Shown here: positions 5,684-8,039 of the stretch, piece after piece
How the letters are laid out: each line of letters begins with the position of its first letter
How positions within the stretch are numbered: the first letter of the stretch is position 1
Source: an uncultured Bacilli bacterium
Lineage (GTDB): Bacteria > Bacillota_I > Bacilli_A > RF39 > UBA660
DNA: 8,039 nt
Reading direction: 5' to 3'
Assembly (NCBI GenBank): GCA_947629285.1
Contig: CANRDA010000046.1
Location: forward strand, 1 to 8,039
The notes under the pieces: model-generated
The model's database searches: none
What the model was told of the DNA's origin: nothing
What the model saw: the letters and a program-made list of their open reading frames with translations, nothing else
Translations under genes and position numbers: made by a program

Positions 5684-6907
5684 ATGAATAATGAACTTTC
5701 TAATGAGAAAAAAAAGAATAACAAAGTGTTTTCTAAAAGTGAAACAATATTATTAGTTATATTTTCATTAATTATTGGTCTTTGTATTGGATTTATAATT
5801 AATAAAAATAATTTAATTGGTAAGTCAGATACCAAACAAGATGAATATTTAAATGAATTTATTGAAAATTATGAATATATAATTGATAATTATTATAAAG
5901 ATATTGATAAAGAAAAATTAATCAATAGTGCGATAGCTGGAATGATGGATTCACTTGATGACCCATATTCTATGTATTTTAACGAAGAGGAGGCAGACAA
6001 CTTTTCACTTACGTTAGATGGAAGTTATCAGGGTATAGGTGTTCAAATATCTAAAGATAATCAAACTGGCTATATGAAAGTTGAGACTATATTTAAAAAT
6101 TCTCCTGCCGAACAGGCTGGTTTGCTTGTTGGTGATTTGATTATTGCAGTAGACGATAAGGATGCAAAAGAAATGGAAACAAGCGAGTTTAGCTCATTAA
6201 TAAAGAATGGAGAAAAAAGTACATATAATTTAAAAATTTTAAGAGATAGTGAAGAAAAAGAAATTACAATTAATAAAGAATTAGTTACACTTACATCGGT
6301 TACTTCTGAAATATTTGAAAGGGAAAATAAAAAGATTGGATATATATATATAGGTGTATTTGCAAATAATACCTACGAACAATTTAAAACTGAATTAAAT
6401 AAATTAGAAGAGCAAAAAATTGAATATTTAATAATAGATGTTAGAAGTAATACAGGTGGACATTTAACTGCTGTAAGTTCAATTTTAGATTTATTTTTAA
6501 CAAAAACGCAAATAAAATATCAATTTTTACAAAATGACGAAAAGACTCTTGTATACGGTAATGCTAAAGCAAATAAAAACTATGAAATTGTTTTATTAGG
6601 GGATGAGGCGAGTGCTTCTGCATCTGAAGTATTAATAGCTGCTTTAAAGGAAAATTTGAATTCTAAACTAATAGGCAAAAAAACGTATGGTAAAGGAACT
6701 GTTCAAAAGATGGTAACACTACCTGATGGTACTAAATATAAGATTACTGTAAAAAAATGGTTAACACCTAAAGGTAATTGGATAAACGATACAGAAGGTA
6801 TAATGCCCGATATAGAGGTAGCTTTGGATTCTAAGTATTTTGATACCAATAGTGATGATGACGATAATCAATTACAAAAAGCTTTAGAATATATTGTTAA
6901 TAAGTAA
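5684..6907 (+). CDS. CtpA/CtpB-type carboxy-terminal processing protease (peptidase S41)
   Basis: 407 aa from the ATG at 5684. A single N-terminal membrane anchor (residues 21-39, TILLVIFSLIIGLCIGFII) places the enzyme outside the membrane. Then come an N-terminal helical region with AGMMDSLDDPYSMYFN (85-100), a PDZ domain (about 111-200; YQGIGVQI, SPAEQAGLLVGDLIIAVD) and the S41 catalytic domain (about 215-380). The Ser-Lys-Gln catalytic set of Prc/CtpA aligns with S312 in ASASASEV, K337 in TYGKGTVQ and Q341. The substrate-binding RSNTGG (254-259) and LTPKGNWI (360-367) motifs are present. Such proteases trim or activate extracytoplasmic proteins; CtpB acts in sporulation signalling in Bacillus, but the substrate here is unknown. 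The usual C-terminal peptidoglycan-binding domain of CtpA/CtpB is missing. It is monocistronic, with its own promoter and terminator. Confidence 0.93.
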   Translation: MNNELSNEKKKNNKVFSKSETILLVIFSLIIGLCIGFIINKNNLIGKSDTKQDEYLNEFIENYEYIIDNYYKDIDKEKLINSAIAGMMDSLDDPYSMYFNEEEADNFSLTLDGSYQGIGVQISKDNQTGYMKVETIFKNSPAEQAGLLVGDLIIAVDDKDAKEMETSEFSSLIKNGEKSTYNLKILRDSEEKEITINKELVTLTSVTSEIFERENKKIGYIYIGVFANNTYEQFKTELNKLEEQKIEYLIIDVRSNTGGHLTAVSSILDLFLTKTQIKYQFLQNDEKTLVYGNAKANKNYEIVLLGDEASASASEVLIAALKENLNSKLIGKKTYGKGTVQKMVTLPDGTKYKITVKKWLTPKGNWINDTEGIMPDIEVALDSKYFDTNSDDDDNQLQKALEYIVNK

Positions 6908-6908
6908 T

Positions 6909-6944
6909 AACACATTTTAGTCAATAATGACTTAATGTGTTTTT
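6909..6944 (+). terminator. Intrinsic terminator after the S41 protease gene
   Basis: AACACATT (6909-6916) pairs with AATGTGTT (6934-6941), continued by an inner AGTCA/TGACT stem around an ATAA loop with a small internal mismatch. A T-run follows to 6944. It begins one base after the stop codon. Confidence 0.88.
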
Positions 6945-6959
6945 AAATTAAAAAAAGTG

Positions 6960-6968
6960 TGATATAAT
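6960..6968 (+). promoter_or_regulatory. Extended -10 promoter for the Ntdp gene
   Basis: TGATATAAT gives a perfect TATAAT at 6963-6968 with the TGN extension. The -35 position is only TTTTTA from the preceding terminator, which an extended -10 can tolerate. The predicted start site is at about 6975, at the very edge of the AGGTGA ribosome binding site. Confidence 0.65.
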
Positions 6969-6974
6969 TTTTAC

Positions 6975-6980
6975 AGGTGA
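6975..6980 (+). promoter_or_regulatory. Ribosome binding site pointing to a TTG start
   Basis: AGGTGA overlaps the GTG at 6977, so that GTG cannot be the start. The next in-frame candidates are TTG at 6986, 5 nt after the site, and ATG at 6995, 14 nt after it. Spacing favours TTG. Confidence 0.6.
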
Positions 6981-6985
6981 TTAAT

Positions 6986-7540
6986 TTGAAAAACATGTGT
7001 ATAGGAGATAGGTTTCAGATACAGTGCTATAAGCATAATAAAAAAGTTCATAGAGCATGGTCTGAGGCAATAATACTTGATATAAAAAAAGATTATATGG
7101 TTTTTGGGAATAACAAAACATTAGTTATAGAATCTGAGGGTACTACTTGGAGAACTAAGGAGCCTGCAATTATTTATTTTTTTAAAAATAAATGGTATAA
7201 CGTAATTGCACAAATGAAAAAAGATGGAATATATTATTATTGTAATATAGCAACTCCATTTATAATAGAAGAAAATACAATAAAATATATAGACTATGAC
7301 TTAGACCTTAGGATATTTCCAAATGGTGATTATAAAGTATTAGATAAATTAGAATATGAATATCATAAAAATAAAATGAATTATTCAAAAGAACTAGATA
7401 TAGTTATAAATAATGCATTAGAAGAATTAATAAAAGAATATAAATCTAAATCGTATATATTTGATGAAAAAGCAAATAAAGAATATTTGGAGCAATATTT
7501 AATTTTAAAAAAAGAATTAGAAAATAGTAATTTTAGTTAA
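6986..7540 (+). CDS. Nucleoside tri-/diphosphate phosphatase, Ntdp/DUF402 family
   Basis: 184 aa from a probable TTG start. It matches the Bacillus YgaC/Staphylococcus Ntdp family closely throughout: QIQCYKHNKKVHRAWSE (residues 11-27), LVIESEGTTWRTKEPAI (46-62), GIYYYCNIATPF (81-92) and YIDYDLDLRIFPNGDYKVLD (101-120). The acidic residues of that last stretch are the expected metal ligands. Family members are cytosolic, divalent-metal-dependent enzymes that remove the terminal phosphate from NTPs and NDPs. The C-terminus (about 130-184) is helical and Lys/Glu-rich. It lies between the protease terminator and the rRNA promoters; no strong terminator is visible after its stop, so read-through toward the rRNA operon is possible. 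Confidence 0.92.
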   Translation: MKNMCIGDRFQIQCYKHNKKVHRAWSEAIILDIKKDYMVFGNNKTLVIESEGTTWRTKEPAIIYFFKNKWYNVIAQMKKDGIYYYCNIATPFIIEENTIKYIDYDLDLRIFPNGDYKVLDKLEYEYHKNKMNYSKELDIVINNALEELIKEYKSKSYIFDEKANKEYLEQYLILKKELENSNFS

Positions 7541-7593
7541 ATACATGAATATAATAAAGTGTAAAAAAGAATGAAAAAAAATCAAAAAAACTA

Positions 7594-7622
7594 TTGACTT
7601 TCTTTTTTTTGTCTGATATATT
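7594..7622 (+). promoter_or_regulatory. rRNA operon promoter P1
   Basis: TTGACT (7594-7599), a 17-nt spacer, and TATATT (7617-7622) with an upstream TGA extension. It is preceded by the 18-nt module A7-CTATTGACTTT (7584-7601) whose A-tract resembles an UP element. Expected start is near 7629, at a G, followed at once by a short hairpin. Confidence 0.88.
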
Positions 7623-7628
7623 AAAGAG

Positions 7629-7645
7629 GCTTTTTGAAAAAAAGC
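7629..7645 (+). other. Short hairpin at the P1 transcript start
   Basis: GCTTTTT (7629-7635) pairs with AAAAAGC (7639-7645) across a GAA loop. It would sit at the extreme 5' end of the P1 transcript. There is no following T-run, so it should not terminate transcription. Confidence 0.5.
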
Positions 7646-7695
7646 AGTTAAAAAATAACAAAAATTAAAATTTAGAACTTTTTTTAAAAAAAGTA

Positions 7696-7724
7696 TTGAC
7701 TTTAAATTTTAAATTTGTTATATT
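7696..7724 (+). promoter_or_regulatory. rRNA operon promoter P2
   Basis: TTGACT (7696-7701), a 17-nt spacer, and TATATT (7719-7724) with a TGT extension. The same A7-GTATTGACTTT module occupies 7686-7703. Expected start is near 7731. Confidence 0.88.
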
Positions 7725-7740
7725 AGTATCACGTTGTGCG

Positions 7741-7756
7741 GAAAATAAGTATTTTC
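7741..7756 (+). other. Short hairpin in the P2 leader
   Basis: GAAAAT and ATTTTC form a 6-bp stem (one more A-T pair possible) around AAGT, starting about 10 nt after the predicted P2 start. A separate perfect palindrome TTTACGTAAA follows at 7772-7781. Confidence 0.45.
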
Positions 7757-7827
7757 AATATATTTCTTGCATTTACGTAAAGATTTATGTCAATCGAAAA
7801 AAAATTAATATTTTTTCAAAAAAAGTA

Positions 7828-7856
7828 TTGACTTTCTAAAAACGATTTGATATACT
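7828..7856 (+). promoter_or_regulatory. rRNA operon promoter P3
   Basis: TTGACT (7828-7833), a 17-nt spacer, and TATACT (7851-7856) with a TGA extension. The A7-GTATTGACTTT module is at 7818-7835. It is the promoter nearest to 16S, with the start expected near G7863. Confidence 0.88.
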
Positions 7857-7860
7857 GAGT

Positions 7861-7882
7861 TTGCTTTTCACACGAGAAGCAA
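7861..7882 (+). promoter_or_regulatory. boxB-like hairpin of the rRNA leader
   Basis: TTGCTTTTC (7861-7869) pairs with GAGAAGCAA (7874-7882) as a 9-bp stem with one G-U and an ACAC loop. It stands 3 nt before a boxA sequence, the boxB-boxA order of rRNA antitermination (nut-like) sites. It would be at the 5' end of the P3 transcript. Confidence 0.65.
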
Positions 7883-7885
7883 GAA

Positions 7886-7900
7886 TGATCTTTGAAAACT
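7886..7900 (+). promoter_or_regulatory. boxA antitermination site
   Basis: TGATCTTTGAAAACT matches the boxA element found before 16S in Bacillota rRNA operons (TGxTCTTTGAAAACT). The NusB-NusE complex binds it so that RNA polymerase resists termination across the long untranslated rRNA. Confidence 0.85.
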
Positions 7901-7965
7901 GAGCAAAATGTCAATTCACTAATAGTTAGGAAAGAACAATTCAAATTCAAATTAAAATAAATTAT

Positions 7966-8039
<74 letters not shown>

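Larger units (their letters stand above)
7541..7965 (+). other. Gene-free rRNA leader region
   Basis: About 425 nt with no credible reading frame. It holds the three tandem promoters, their A-tract modules and hairpins, and the boxB/boxA site. The stretch 7901-7965 is AT-rich leader that would contain half of the RNase III processing stem, whose partner lies beyond the window. No terminator for the preceding gene is evident. Confidence 0.8.

Noticed and set aside
7550..7555. TATAAT upstream of P1 as a fourth rRNA promoter
   Set aside because: There is no -35, no TGN extension and no A7-TATTGACTTT module, unlike the three accepted promoters.
7571..7597. Short ATG frame in the rRNA leader
   Set aside because: Only eight codons, mostly Lys and Asn from an A-tract, ending in the P1 -35 element, with no ribosome binding site.

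Overview
The window comes from a low-G+C (roughly 30% by eye) bacterium of the Bacillota, most likely a gut-type Bacilli relative (Erysipelotrichales, RF39 or similar). Three things point there: AT-rich codon use, AGGTG/AGGAGG ribosome binding sites, and the first ~75 nt of a 16S rRNA gene at the right edge whose opening (GATGAACGCTGGCGGCATGCC) fits that group. TGA ends one gene and TGG encodes Trp, so the code appears standard. The taxonomic call rests only on this short 16S piece and on gene style.

Left end (1-1570): the 3' part of a large extracellular-type protein with a formylglycine-generating-enzyme/C-type-lectin fold. Its last ~55 codons have much higher G+C than the rest and a run of NNY codons inside a conserved frame. 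This is the look of the variable repeat of a diversity-generating retroelement (DGR). The reverse transcriptase and template repeat are not in the window. A bidirectional terminator separates it from a convergent small unknown gene.

Middle (1560-5477): a divergent pair, an unknown 100-aa protein (-) and a triple-LysM protein (+). Then comes a tightly packed operon (gap 20 bp, overlap 4 bp) of a stand-alone ClpB/ClpC D1-like AAA+ ATPase lacking the usual aromatic pore residue, a membrane-anchored thioredoxin-like protein without cysteines, and the tRNA wobble methyltransferase TrmL. A single-pass, very acidic membrane protein with an internal tandem repeat follows, and then a convergent RNHCP zinc-ribbon gene.

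Right part (5478-8039): a CtpA/CtpB-type S41 protease with a strong extended -10 promoter, a terminator, an Ntdp/DUF402 nucleotide phosphatase that probably starts at TTG, and a ~425-nt rRNA leader. The leader carries three tandem promoters built from the same module (A7, TATTGACTTT, TGN before the -10), a boxB-like hairpin and a boxA antitermination site ahead of 16S rRNA.

The region is mostly housekeeping. The accessory signal is the putative DGR target gene at the left edge. A recurring architectural feature is that the best -10 hexamer of several genes lies only 3-6 nt before the Shine-Dalgarno sequence, implying very short 5' leaders.
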